A DNA stretch of 25,626 bases from an uncultured Bacteroidales bacterium (GTDB lineage: Bacteria; Bacteroidota; Bacteroidia; Bacteroidales; Paludibacteraceae), in the NCBI GenBank assembly GCA_934728255.1, contig CAKVEC010000017.1:1-25626 (forward strand), read 5' to 3'. Below, one piece after another: positions 1 to 6,907 of this stretch. Position 1 is the first letter of the stretch; every line of letters begins with the position of its first letter. The position numbers and the translations under genes are program-made. A model generated the notes under the pieces. The model saw nothing but the letters and a program-made list of their open reading frames with translations, searched no databases and was not told where the DNA came from.

Positions 1-60
1 CCTAGTTCAGAACGTACCTATATCTATTGTGTACTTGACGGGAACTTTTTCTTTTTTCCC

Positions 61-118
61 TGAGTACTTTCGTACTCATTTTTAAGATTCTAATTCTTTT
101 GCTTTCGCAACGAATTAG
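61..118. terminator. Two consecutive hairpins with TTTC loops
   Basis: The first hairpin is perfect: TGAGTAC (61-67), loop TTTC, GTACTCA (72-78), followed by a run of T (79-83), so on the + strand it resembles an intrinsic terminator. The second pairs CTAATTC (90-96) with GAATTAG (112-118), with an inner TTGC/GCAA stem (99-102/107-110) again closed over TTTC. No gene is visible between position 1 and this site, so the pair may end a transcript that starts left of the window. The terminator role is inferred from structure alone. Confidence 0.45.
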
Positions 119-217
119 TCTCGCTTGTACTACACTAATTGCTTCAAAATTTCAAAGAACACAAGACTTATTTCATCTTGAATTTCGTAGGCTCATTTAA
201 GTTGAGCGCGAAATCGA

Positions 218-302
218 GTGCAAAATTACTACAAATTTTCGGACTGACCAAATTTTTGAGTAACTTTTCTGAATTTTCTTTGTAATAGGCTGATTTTCAG
301 CA
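218..302 (+). repeat. Diverged direct repeat, copy 1 of 2
   Basis: This segment starts with GTGCAAAATTACT, then contains GGACTGACCAAAT and TTTCTTTGTAATA, and ends in CTGATTTTCAGC. The same words occur in the same order and at nearly the same spacing in 433-516, roughly three quarters identical by eye. The flanking text (AAAATTTCAAAGAACA near 146-161) resembles, from memory, AT-rich flanks seen downstream of rRNA operons in Bacteroidota. No rRNA or 5S sequence is visible here, so that link is a guess. Confidence 0.55.
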
Positions 303-432
303 TTACTCAGAAACAAGTCTTTCAAGTGATTTTCCAGAGAAAAGAGCAAAAAAATTAGAACCTCGGGAGAGACTCTGAATTTTATACACCTTGTCGGCGG
401 AAAAGGGAAACACGCTTGTTTCTCAAAAGCGG

Positions 433-516
433 GTGCAAAATTACTGCTTTTTTCCGAACTGACCAAATATTGCGAACGATTTTTTGCACTTTCTTTGTAA
501 TATACTGATTATCAGC
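433..516 (+). repeat. Diverged direct repeat, copy 2 of 2
   Basis: This is the second copy of the segment at 218-302: GTGCAAAATTACTGC, CCGAACTGACCAAAT, CTTTCTTTGTAATA and CTGATTATCAGC appear in the same order. The ORF that can be read through this area on the minus strand (197-466) has no recognisable domain and covers the repeat, so it is not treated as a gene. Confidence 0.55.
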
Positions 517-538
517 GTATGTATTTTTATAACAGAAT

Positions 539-611
539 AACATTAGTTATCGTGTAACTAGACGTTAATTTTTAGGGGACATGTAATAAACCATATAATT
601 AGCCATTAATT
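539..611 (+). repeat. Dispersed hairpin repeat, copy A
   Basis: Arms AACATTAGTTA (539-549) and TAACTAGACGTT (555-566) pair around the loop TCGTG, with one bulged G and one A/C mismatch. An AT-rich tail follows and ends in the 20-mer CATATAATTAGCCATTAATT (592-611), which is identical to 2029-2048 in copy B. Copy A uses AGTTA/TAACT where copy B uses AATTA/TAATT. This is a compensatory change that keeps the pairing and suggests the folded form matters. Confidence 0.75.
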
Positions 612-637
612 TCTGCGAATATATATCATATCAAAGG

Positions 638-698
638 CGGGCTGAAACGTGCGGTCGCCTGCGGGCTCCCAACGCAGTGCGTTGCACGTTTCAGTCCG
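638..698. repeat. Long GC-rich stem-loop
   Basis: CTGAAACGTGC (642-652) is perfectly complementary to GCACGTTTCAG (684-694). The stem extends outward through one G-T wobble to about 15 pairs (638-652/684-698). The 31-base loop holds a small palindrome AACGC-AGT-GCGTT (671-683). The outer part CAGTCCGAGCG (692-702) is repeated directly at 713-723. It is far from a T-run, so it is not an obvious terminator. Its GC-richness contrasts with the AT-rich surroundings. Confidence 0.7.
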
Positions 699-734
699 AG
701 CGATTATCTTTTCAGTCCGAGCGTTCATAAATTT

Positions 735-762
735 ATTGTGCGCGCGTATTGTGCGCGCGCGT
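735..762 (+). repeat. Tandem duplication ATTGTGCGCGCGT
   Basis: The unit ATTGTGCGCGCGT (735-747) is followed directly by ATTGTGCGCGCGCGT (748-762), which has one extra CG step. From here to 869 I see no gene or recognisable RNA. Confidence 0.75.
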
Positions 763-869
763 GATGTGAGTCTGTATCCGTCGTAAGGGGCTTATAAACA
801 AAGACTTAGCACATACATACGATAAATACTATGACATAACTCACTATAATACAGGCAAAAACAGCCTAA

Positions 870-902
870 TCACATACGAATCACATACGAATCACATACG
901 AA
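870..902 (+). repeat. Three perfect tandem copies of an 11-mer
   Basis: TCACATACGAA occurs three times without change (870-880, 881-891, 892-902), followed by a decayed partial unit TGACATA. It lies about 145 bases before the rfbA start in otherwise featureless AT-rich DNA. The minus-strand ORF reading through it (881-1138) overlaps rfbA and has no recognisable domain. Confidence 0.9.
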
Positions 903-1000
903 TGACATAGACCTGACAGCATATTGCAAAATGTTTCGAACGGGAATTTTGCGGGGCGGTTGTATATGTCAAAAATAATTAGTAATTTTGTCGGCGGGAA

Positions 1001-1036
1001 AATGTACAATGTACAATTTGTAAATTTGTAAATTTT
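1001..1036 (+). repeat. Two adjacent short tandem duplications before rfbA
   Basis: AATGTAC is duplicated (1001-1007, 1008-1014) and is followed at once by AATTTGTA twice (1015-1022, 1023-1030) and a partial third unit. The array ends 10 bases before the rfbA ATG. The duplicated TTTG words could create or multiply promoter-like elements: TAAATTTG at 1021-1028 fits the TAnnTTTG form. However, no TTTG sits at the right distance upstream of it, so no promoter is called. Confidence 0.8.
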
Positions 1037-1046
1037 ATAAATAGCC

Positions 1047-1913
1047 ATGAAAGGAATTATTCTGGCGGGAGGAAGCGCAACCAGGTTGTACCCGCTGAGC
1101 AAAGCCATCAGCAAACAAATCATGCCAGTGTATGACAAGCCGATGATATACTATCCGCTCTCGACCTTGATGCTGGCAGGGATACGGGAGGTATTGGTTA
1201 TCTCCACACCGCGCGATCTGCCGATGTTCAGAGAACTATTAGGTGACGGCAGCCGTATCGGTATGCGTTTGGAATACAAGGTGCAGGAAGTGCCGAACGG
1301 ACTTGCACAGGCGTTTGTATTAGGCAAAGCGTTTCTAAACGGCGAGGCAGGATGCTTGATATTGGGGGACAACATGTTTTACGGGCAGGGTTTCAGCGGT
1401 ATGCTGCGCGAGGCGGCATCGATGGTGGACAACGGACAGCGTGGGGCGTGTATCTTCGGTTACGAAGTGAAAGACCCGCGTGCGTATGGTGTTGTGGAGT
1501 TTGACAAAGAAGGCAAAGTACTGAGTCTGGAGGAGAAACCCGCAGAGCCGAAGAGCAAGTATGCCGTGCCGGGGTTGTATTTCTATGACGAGACGGTATG
1601 CGAGAAAGCGGCAGTGCTGCAGCCCAGTAAACGTGGCGAATATGAGATAACCGACCTGAACAAGATGTACTTGGAAGAGGGTACGCTGAAGGTGAAACTC
1701 TTCGGGCGAGGGTTTGCATGGCTCGACACGGGCAACTGCGACAGCCTGCTCGATGCGGGAAACTTCATCGCTACGATACAGAACCGGCAGGGGTTCTATG
1801 TGAGTTGCATAGAAGAGATAGCCTGGCGCAACGGGTGGATCAGCACGGAGGAGGTACACGCATTAGGAAAAGAGATGAAGACCGCTTACGGGAGGTATCT
1901 GGAGGGGTTGTAA
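1047..1913 (+). CDS. rfbA: Glucose-1-phosphate thymidylyltransferase RfbA/RmlA
   Basis: This enzyme joins glucose-1-phosphate and dTTP to give dTDP-glucose, the first step of dTDP-L-rhamnose and related sugars for surface polysaccharides, in the cytoplasm. The 288-aa length is normal for the family. The nucleotide-binding start GIILAGGSATRLYPLS and KQIMPVYDKPMIYYPLS are present near residues 3-38. The family motifs GYEVKDPRAYGVVEFD, VPGLYFYD and GFAWLDTGN follow in order. The ATG at 1047 begins directly with the conserved N-terminus. It stands alone: rfbC and rfbD are not in the window, and rfbB is on the opposite strand 9-10 kb away. Copies A and B of the dispersed hairpin repeat flank it. 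Confidence 0.97.
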   Translation: MKGIILAGGSATRLYPLSKAISKQIMPVYDKPMIYYPLSTLMLAGIREVLVISTPRDLPMFRELLGDGSRIGMRLEYKVQEVPNGLAQAFVLGKAFLNGEAGCLILGDNMFYGQGFSGMLREAASMVDNGQRGACIFGYEVKDPRAYGVVEFDKEGKVLSLEEKPAEPKSKYAVPGLYFYDETVCEKAAVLQPSKRGEYEITDLNKMYLEEGTLKVKLFGRGFAWLDTGNCDSLLDAGNFIATIQNRQGFYVSCIEEIAWRNGWISTEEVHALGKEMKTAYGRYLEGL

Positions 1914-1924
1914 CACCCCCAAGC

Positions 1925-1942
1925 CCCCCTCCGAAGAGGGGG
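1925..1942. repeat. C-rich palindromic (REP-like) element
   Basis: CCCCCTC (1925-1931) and GAGGGGG (1936-1942) form a perfect 7-bp stem around CGAA, 11 bases after the rfbA stop and preceded by a further C run. It has no T-tract. From memory, C-rich palindromes of this kind recur between genes in many Bacteroidota, so it may be a dispersed REP-like element that also protects or ends the rfbA message. Confidence 0.6.
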
Positions 1943-1979
1943 ATGTGCAGTATCGGGGACAACGCGGAGCGGTTGGAGG

Positions 1980-2048
1980 AACGTTAATTATCGTGTAATT
2001 AGACGTTACTTATTTTATGGGGGGAAAACATATAATTAGCCATTAATT
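1980..2048 (+). repeat. Dispersed hairpin repeat, copy B
   Basis: AACGTTAATTA (1980-1990) pairs completely with TAATTAGACGTT (1996-2007), apart from one bulged G, around the loop TCGTG. The tail includes CATATAATTAGCCATTAATT (2029-2048), shared exactly with copy A, and then a local duplication CCATTAATT. It lies in the rfbA to hybrid-sensor spacer in the same orientation as copy A. Confidence 0.8.
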
Positions 2049-2137
2049 AACCATTAATTTTTGTAGGCTCAGACTTTTCTTTGCTCAAATATGACCGAAA
2101 ATTATTCAAATAATACCATAAAAAAACATATACAAGT

Positions 2138-5100
2138 ATGAAACATCATCGCATCTATTTGGCTGTTTGTGTAGCAATCGGATTGGTAGTCGGTTGCGGT
2201 ATATTGCGTGCGGAGGAACACTATATAGTGAGCCATTACTCGATAGACAACGGAATGAGCCAGAACACCGTGATGGCCATACTTCAAGACAAACAGGGCT
2301 ATATGTGGTTTGGTACATGGGACGGTCTGAACCGCTTCGACGGGTATGATTTTCAAGTATTCAAGGCGATGGAAGACGGCGAAGAGGCGAAAGTGAACAA
2401 CCGTGTGGACATCATCTACGAGGACGAGGCAGAGCAACTATGGTGGATGACCTATGACGGGCACTACTATATGCTTGACAAGCGGCGCCAGCACATCACT
2501 TCGAAAGAGGCGGACGATGTGCCGATTGGGATGCTGGAGCGTATTGCGCAAGAAGACGAGACGATGAAAGTGGACAAGCATGGCATTATCTGGCGTGTGG
2601 ACAACGAGAACGGCGTCCTGCGCTACCGCTACAACACGTGGAAACGCTTCACGCCGAAGTTGGACAGCCGTTATGCGGGACAGTTGCGTGAGCACTTTTT
2701 TATATTAGAGGACTGCCAAGGTCGTGTATGGGTGAACCCGACGGGCGGCGGCTGGTCGTATTATGACTATGAGAAAGACGAGTTGGTTGATCCGCTGACC
2801 GACCTAACGAATATGATCCACACCGCCTACGTGGACAAGGACGGTCAGATGTGGGTTTCGACCTATGACAACGGTGTGGATTGCATCAATATGGAGCCCC
2901 AGCCGTATGAACTGACGGATATGCGCAAGTCGCCGAAAGAGAACGGTGAGGTGCGTGCGTTCGTACAACAGAAAGACGGCGAGATACAAAAGATAGTAAA
3001 AGACAAGCGTCGTATCTATTGTGCGATAGACAGCCGATACGGATTGCTGTACGGCACGAAGGGGCACGGACTGCAGTATGCAGCGACAGGCAAGACCCTA
3101 CCGACCAGCAGCGCAGACATATACGACATAGAAGAAGGCAGCGACGGGACATTGTATGTGGGTACCTACGGCGGCGGGTTGAATATCCTATACTACGACA
3201 ACAGCACACACAGTTTCAAAGAGCCGAAAGTAATCGGCAACGGTCTGAAGATACGCGACATACAGATAGTGGACAACACCGCGTGGTGCGGGACGACGAC
3301 GGGACTATTCAAGGTAAACCTGCAGACCCTAAGCAGCGAGATGATACCGAGTTATGACATCCGTGCGCTATACTACAGCGGGAGCAGACTATGGCTTGGC
3401 ACCTTCGGCGGAGGATTGAATATGCTTGACCCGAAAGACCCGAAAAACGAGATACACCGTGTACAGACACTGCAAGACATTGTGCTGAGTATCGTTGGGG
3501 ACGGGAAGAGCCTGTGGTTTACCTCGGAGAGCGACATCACCCAGATGAACATAGAGACTGGCGAATGCAACTACTATGATGCGTTGGACGCCCAGAAGAA
3601 CACCTATTTTACGGAGGCACATGCCTTGCGTACGCGTACAGGGAGCATTCTTTTCGGCTACTCTAACGGCTATTGCACCTTTGACCCGAGCAAGGTTACC
3701 CTCACGCAATCGACGCCCCCGATGCAGATCGTGCGTTGCAGTTCGGAGGGACAGACATTGCCATTCTCGGACACGGTGGTGATAGAACACGATGCGAACC
3801 TGACAATAGAATATGCGGCACTGGAGTATGTGAACGCCAAGAAGATAGCCTATTCGTACATGCTGGAAGGTCTGTCGGACGAGTGGGTGTTTGCCTACGA
3901 CCAACGGCGCGTAACATACACAAACCTAAGCCACGGCAAATATGTTTTCCATGTGCGTTCAACCAACCGCGAGGGCAGCGATGCGAATAATGAGACGACG
4001 CTTTGCGTGATAGTGAAAGCCCCGATGTGGGCAAGTTGGTGGGCAATATGCCTGTATATACTGTTTCTGCTGGCATTGCTGGTACTGATAGGTTATGTGC
4101 TATACACCTACGAGGCATTGCGCCGCAAAGTACAAGTGGAGCAGCAGGTTACAGACATCAAGTTGCGCTTCTTTACGAACATCAGTCATGAGTTGCGCAC
4201 ACCGCTGACACTGATTATCGGTCCGGTGGAGAACATATTGCAGACGGAGCGTATATCGAACAGCGTGCGCGGTCAGTTGGAGATAGTACAGAGCAACAGC
4301 CACCGTATGCTGCGTATGGTGAACCAGTTGCTCGATTTCCGCAAGATACAAAACAAGAAAATGCGCCTGCGCATACAGAAATCGTTGCTGAGCGACATCG
4401 TGGACGAGACGTGCGCGAACTTCAAGAAAGAGGCATACGACAAGCACATCAACCTAAACATAGAGAAGAAAGCCGCAGACAGTACGGTATGGGTGGACCG
4501 AGGCCGTGTGGACACGATACTATTCAACCTGCTGAGCAATGCATTCAAGTTCACGCCTGCAGGCAAGAACATTACTGTGACGGTGGACGAGAAACCGGGC
4601 TATGTGCTGCTGATTGTAAAAGACGAGGGTATCGGTATCCCGATGGAGAAACGCAGTGTGCTGTTTGAGCGCTTCACCGGTAACAACGAACTGAACAACC
4701 AAGCCAACAACACGGGTACAGGTATCGGTATGAACCTCGTAAAGGAATTAGTGGACTTGCACCACGGGTATATTGAGGTGGAAAGCGAAGTGGGCAAAGG
4801 CACGACTTTCACCGTGATGTTCCGCACGGGCAAGGAGCATTTCGGCAGCGAGGTGGATATGGTGGTGGACGACAAGAGCAGCACGCAGAATGCATCACTC
4901 CCGCAAGAGACCCTCGAGAACAAGTTGGCACAGATAGACACCAAGGACAACAAACGGACGATTCTTGTGGTGGACGACAATGAGGATATGCGTTCGTTCC
5001 TCGGGAATATCCTCGGCGGCGACTACCGTGTAATCAAAGCCTCGGACGGCAAAGAGGCATTGGCGACCATAGAGAAAGATATGCCCGATGTGGTGATTAC

Positions 5101-5731
5101 CGACCTGATGATGCCCAACATGGACGGACTAGAACTGACCAGCCATATCAAACGCTCGCAGGACTTGAACCACATTCCAGTCATCCTGCTGACCGCCAAA
5201 TCGGCGATAGAGAGCCGGTTGGAGGCTATGAAAGAGGGTGCGGACGACTATGTAACGAAGCCTTTCGAACCCGAATATCTGCGGGCGCGAGTGAAGAACC
5301 TGATCAGTCAGCGTGTACAATTGGAGGCGAACTACCGCAAGCGGTTGATGCGCCTGGAACCGCAAAAACAGGACGAGGGCGTACAAGGCGACACGTTCCT
5401 CGCCAAGTTGCTTGACATTATGGACAAGCAGATGGAGAACAACACGCTGACCGTGGACGAATTAGTGGAAGATATGGGTATGGGACGCACGGTGTTCTTC
5501 AACAAACTAAAGAGCCTTACCGGTCTCAGTCCTGTAGAGTTTATCCGCGAGATGCGTATCAAGCGTGCGGCGCAACTGCTTGAGCAGAAGCAGTATAACA
5601 TCACGGAGGTAACGTATATGGTAGGTATGAACGACTCGCGTTATTTTGCGAAGTGCTTCAAGGCTACCTACGGAATGACACCTTCGGAATACCGCAAAGA
5701 GAGACTGAAAGATTTGGGCGAAGAGAAGTGA
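2138..5731 (+). CDS. Hybrid two-component system sensor/regulator (HTCS)
   Basis: This is a one-piece signalling protein of 1197 aa. An N-terminal signal sequence (about 1-25) leads to a periplasmic beta-propeller of Reg_prop repeats (GYMWFGTWDGLNRFDG near 51, later GTYGGGLN and GTFGGGLNML). A Y_Y_Y domain follows at about 565-625 and a membrane helix at about 634-656. The kinase part has the H-box NISHELRTPL with His684, an N-box (FNLLSNAFKFTP, about 796), and G-boxes DEGIGIP and GTGIGMN. The receiver domain (about 940-1060) has the acceptor Asp989 in ITDLMMP and Lys in TKPF. A C-terminal AraC-type helix-turn-helix spans about 1104-1190. In Bacteroidota such proteins usually sense a glycan fragment and switch on a neighbouring polysaccharide-utilisation locus. 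No SusC, SusD or glycosidase gene adjoins it here, so its ligand and target are unknown. Confidence 0.95.
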   Translation: MKHHRIYLAVCVAIGLVVGCGILRAEEHYIVSHYSIDNGMSQNTVMAILQDKQGYMWFGTWDGLNRFDGYDFQVFKAMEDGEEAKVNNRVDIIYEDEAEQLWWMTYDGHYYMLDKRRQHITSKEADDVPIGMLERIAQEDETMKVDKHGIIWRVDNENGVLRYRYNTWKRFTPKLDSRYAGQLREHFFILEDCQGRVWVNPTGGGWSYYDYEKDELVDPLTDLTNMIHTAYVDKDGQMWVSTYDNGVDCINMEPQPYELTDMRKSPKENGEVRAFVQQKDGEIQKIVKDKRRIYCAIDSRYGLLYGTKGHGLQYAATGKTLPTSSADIYDIEEGSDGTLYVGTYGGGLNILYYDNSTHSFKEPKVIGNGLKIRDIQIVDNTAWCGTTTGLFKVNLQTLSSEMIPSYDIRALYYSGSRLWLGTFGGGLNMLDPKDPKNEIHRVQTLQDIVLSIVGDGKSLWFTSESDITQMNIETGECNYYDALDAQKNTYFTEAHALRTRTGSILFGYSNGYCTFDPSKVTLTQSTPPMQIVRCSSEGQTLPFSDTVVIEHDANLTIEYAALEYVNAKKIAYSYMLEGLSDEWVFAYDQRRVTYTNLSHGKYVFHVRSTNREGSDANNETTLCVIVKAPMWASWWAICLYILFLLALLVLIGYVLYTYEALRRKVQVEQQVTDIKLRFFTNISHELRTPLTLIIGPVENILQTERISNSVRGQLEIVQSNSHRMLRMVNQLLDFRKIQNKKMRLRIQKSLLSDIVDETCANFKKEAYDKHINLNIEKKAADSTVWVDRGRVDTILFNLLSNAFKFTPAGKNITVTVDEKPGYVLLIVKDEGIGIPMEKRSVLFERFTGNNELNNQANNTGTGIGMNLVKELVDLHHGYIEVESEVGKGTTFTVMFRTGKEHFGSEVDMVVDDKSSTQNASLPQETLENKLAQIDTKDNKRTILVVDDNEDMRSFLGNILGGDYRVIKASDGKEALATIEKDMPDVVITDLMMPNMDGLELTSHIKRSQDLNHIPVILLTAKSAIESRLEAMKEGADDYVTKPFEPEYLRARVKNLISQRVQLEANYRKRLMRLEPQKQDEGVQGDTFLAKLLDIMDKQMENNTLTVDELVEDMGMGRTVFFNKLKSLTGLSPVEFIREMRIKRAAQLLEQKQYNITEVTYMVGMNDSRYFAKCFKATYGMTPSEYRKERLKDLGEEK

Positions 5732-5740
5732 TTTTAGTGT

Positions 5741-5776
5741 CCTTAAAGACCTTAAGGTCATTAAAGACTTTAAGAA
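5741..5776 (+). repeat. Four imperfect 9-bp tandem units
   Basis: CCTTAAAGA, CCTTAAGGT, CATTAAAGA and CTTTAAGAA (5741-5776) follow each other between the HTCS stop and the next ATG at 5782. They include the palindrome ACCTTAAGGT. The open frame continues upstream through this array (to 5653), but the lipoprotein signal begins only at 5782, so the array is read as spacer. Confidence 0.7.
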
Positions 5777-5781
5777 ACAGA

Positions 5782-6306
5782 ATGAAAAAAATACACCTGA
5801 TCATTGTTTTGGTATGCAGTTTGTTGGTGGGTTGCGGGGGCAAAGATCCGCAGCGTCCGACCTACAAGAGCGGGCAACCGCCGCAGGAAGACTCCGCCGC
5901 ACTGGCACTGATGGAGATGAACCAGCGCATGGCGAAAGAGGCTGACCAAGCCCTGTTGCGCTATGTGGAGGCACAGGACGAGCAGTACGCCCTGATGGCT
6001 ATCAGCAATGCGTGGATGCGTATTGCCGAACACGGAGACAGCGACGGTCCCTCGCCCAAAGAGGACGAACTATGGCGTATGCACGTGCGCACCAAGGACT
6101 TGCAAGGGCGGCTACTGCTGGACGAGGAGCGCGAATACCGTATCGGGCGCAACGAACTGCCTATCTGCGCGGAGATACACTGCAACGAGTGGCACCACGG
6201 CGACCATATCATCCTGCTTGCCCCGTGGTATTCCGCCTACGGTATGCACGGCAACGAGGACATCCCCCCCTATAGCAACGTAATCATAGACATCGAAATA
6301 AAATGA
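5782..6306 (+). CDS. FKBP-like lipoprotein (GldI-like)
   Basis: This is a predicted 174-aa lipoprotein: MKKIHLIIVLVCSLLVGC places a lipobox Cys at residue 18, which decides the ATG at 5782 over the longer frame from 5653. The C-terminal half ends in LLAPWYSAYGMHGNEDIPPYSNVIIDIEI. This resembles the closing part of FKBP-type prolyl isomerase domains (A-Y-G, I-P-P, then a final beta strand), as in gliding-motility protein GldI. The N-terminal half is charged and has no recognised domain. Its TGA overlaps the ATG of the next lipoprotein gene (ATGA), so the two are translationally coupled. Isomerase activity is not certain because the aromatic active-site residues cannot be confirmed by eye. Confidence 0.7.
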   Translation: MKKIHLIIVLVCSLLVGCGGKDPQRPTYKSGQPPQEDSAALALMEMNQRMAKEADQALLRYVEAQDEQYALMAISNAWMRIAEHGDSDGPSPKEDELWRMHVRTKDLQGRLLLDEEREYRIGRNELPICAEIHCNEWHHGDHIILLAPWYSAYGMHGNEDIPPYSNVIIDIEIK

Positions 6307-6863
6307 AGAAAATACTCTTTTTGTGCGCAAGTCTCGTCGTACTGATGACGGGTTGCAACTCGAACACCTACTCCGACAAACGCAAGGCGGAAGACAAACT
6401 GATAGCCAACTATATCTCGCGCAACGGGCTGAATATCATCACAGAACTGCCCGATGACGACTATGTATGGGGCGAGAAAGACTACTACAAAGTGGATGGA
6501 TACGACAACCTCTATTTCCACCTCAACAAGCGCGGTGCCGCCCGGACGGTGGCCGACGGAGACACCATCGACAACCAGATACTGCGCAACGAGACCGTCG
6601 TGGTGCGCTACAAACGGTATGCGCTCACCGAGAACGCCGACACTACCAGTTATTGGAGTACACTCGACAACGCCTACCCGCTTGAGTTCAAGTACGGCAG
6701 CGACCTGACCAACGCCTGCACCGGTTGGCAGGAGGCGGTGCGGCTGATGAAATACCCCTACTCGGAATGTGTGCTCATCTGCCCGAGCAAGCAGGGATTC
6801 GATGCCGACAACTCGAGCGTTACGCCATACGGGTATGTGCTGAATATCAAGGTTAAACGATAG
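6303..6863 (+). CDS. DUF4827-type FKBP-like lipoprotein
   Basis: This is a 186-aa lipoprotein with the lipobox LMTGC (Cys18). The body starts with a charged helix (YSDKRKAEDKLIANYISRNGL) and has a VVVRYKRYAL strand. It ends with TGWQEAVRLMKYP and CPSKQGF...VTPYGYVLNIKVKR, which match the layout of DUF4827 proteins of Bacteroidales, themselves FKBP-like. It overlaps the preceding FKBP-like gene by 4 bases and precedes glmM. I recall a DUF4827 gene next to a glmM homologue in other Bacteroidales, which supports the assignment. Its molecular role is unknown. Confidence 0.75.
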   Translation: MKKILFLCASLVVLMTGCNSNTYSDKRKAEDKLIANYISRNGLNIITELPDDDYVWGEKDYYKVDGYDNLYFHLNKRGAARTVADGDTIDNQILRNETVVVRYKRYALTENADTTSYWSTLDNAYPLEFKYGSDLTNACTGWQEAVRLMKYPYSECVLICPSKQGFDADNSSVTPYGYVLNIKVKR

Positions 6864-6907
6864 AATATAGAATAATAGAAAGATAGAAAGATAGAAAGAT
6901 AAATAAT
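6861..6907 (+). repeat. Octamer tandem array filling the spacer before glmM
   Basis: From the TAG stop to the glmM ATG, the spacer reads as consecutive units: TAGAATA, TAGAATAA, three times TAGAAAGA (6876-6899), then TAAATAAT. The whole 47-base stretch is therefore one decaying 8-mer array, and the stop codon itself is the first unit's TAG. There is no Shine-Dalgarno-like GGAGG. The A-rich array is all that lies before the start codon. Confidence 0.85.

Noticed and set aside
641..700. tRNA or other known structured RNA at the GC-rich stem-loop
   Set aside because: No cloverleaf, T-loop (GGTTCRA) or CCA end can be drawn; only the single long hairpin is present.
870..902. CRISPR-like array
   Set aside because: The units are 11 bases and directly adjacent with no spacers, so this is a plain tandem repeat.
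197..1138. Small minus-strand frames (197-466 and 881-1138) in the left-end region
   Set aside because: They read through direct repeats and the rfbA start, have no known domain, and fit chance open frames in AT-rich DNA.
539..2048. Composite transposon made of copies A and B around rfbA
   Set aside because: The copies are short, carry no transposase, show no target-site duplication that I can see, and a third copy lies elsewhere, so a dispersed repeat is the simpler reading.
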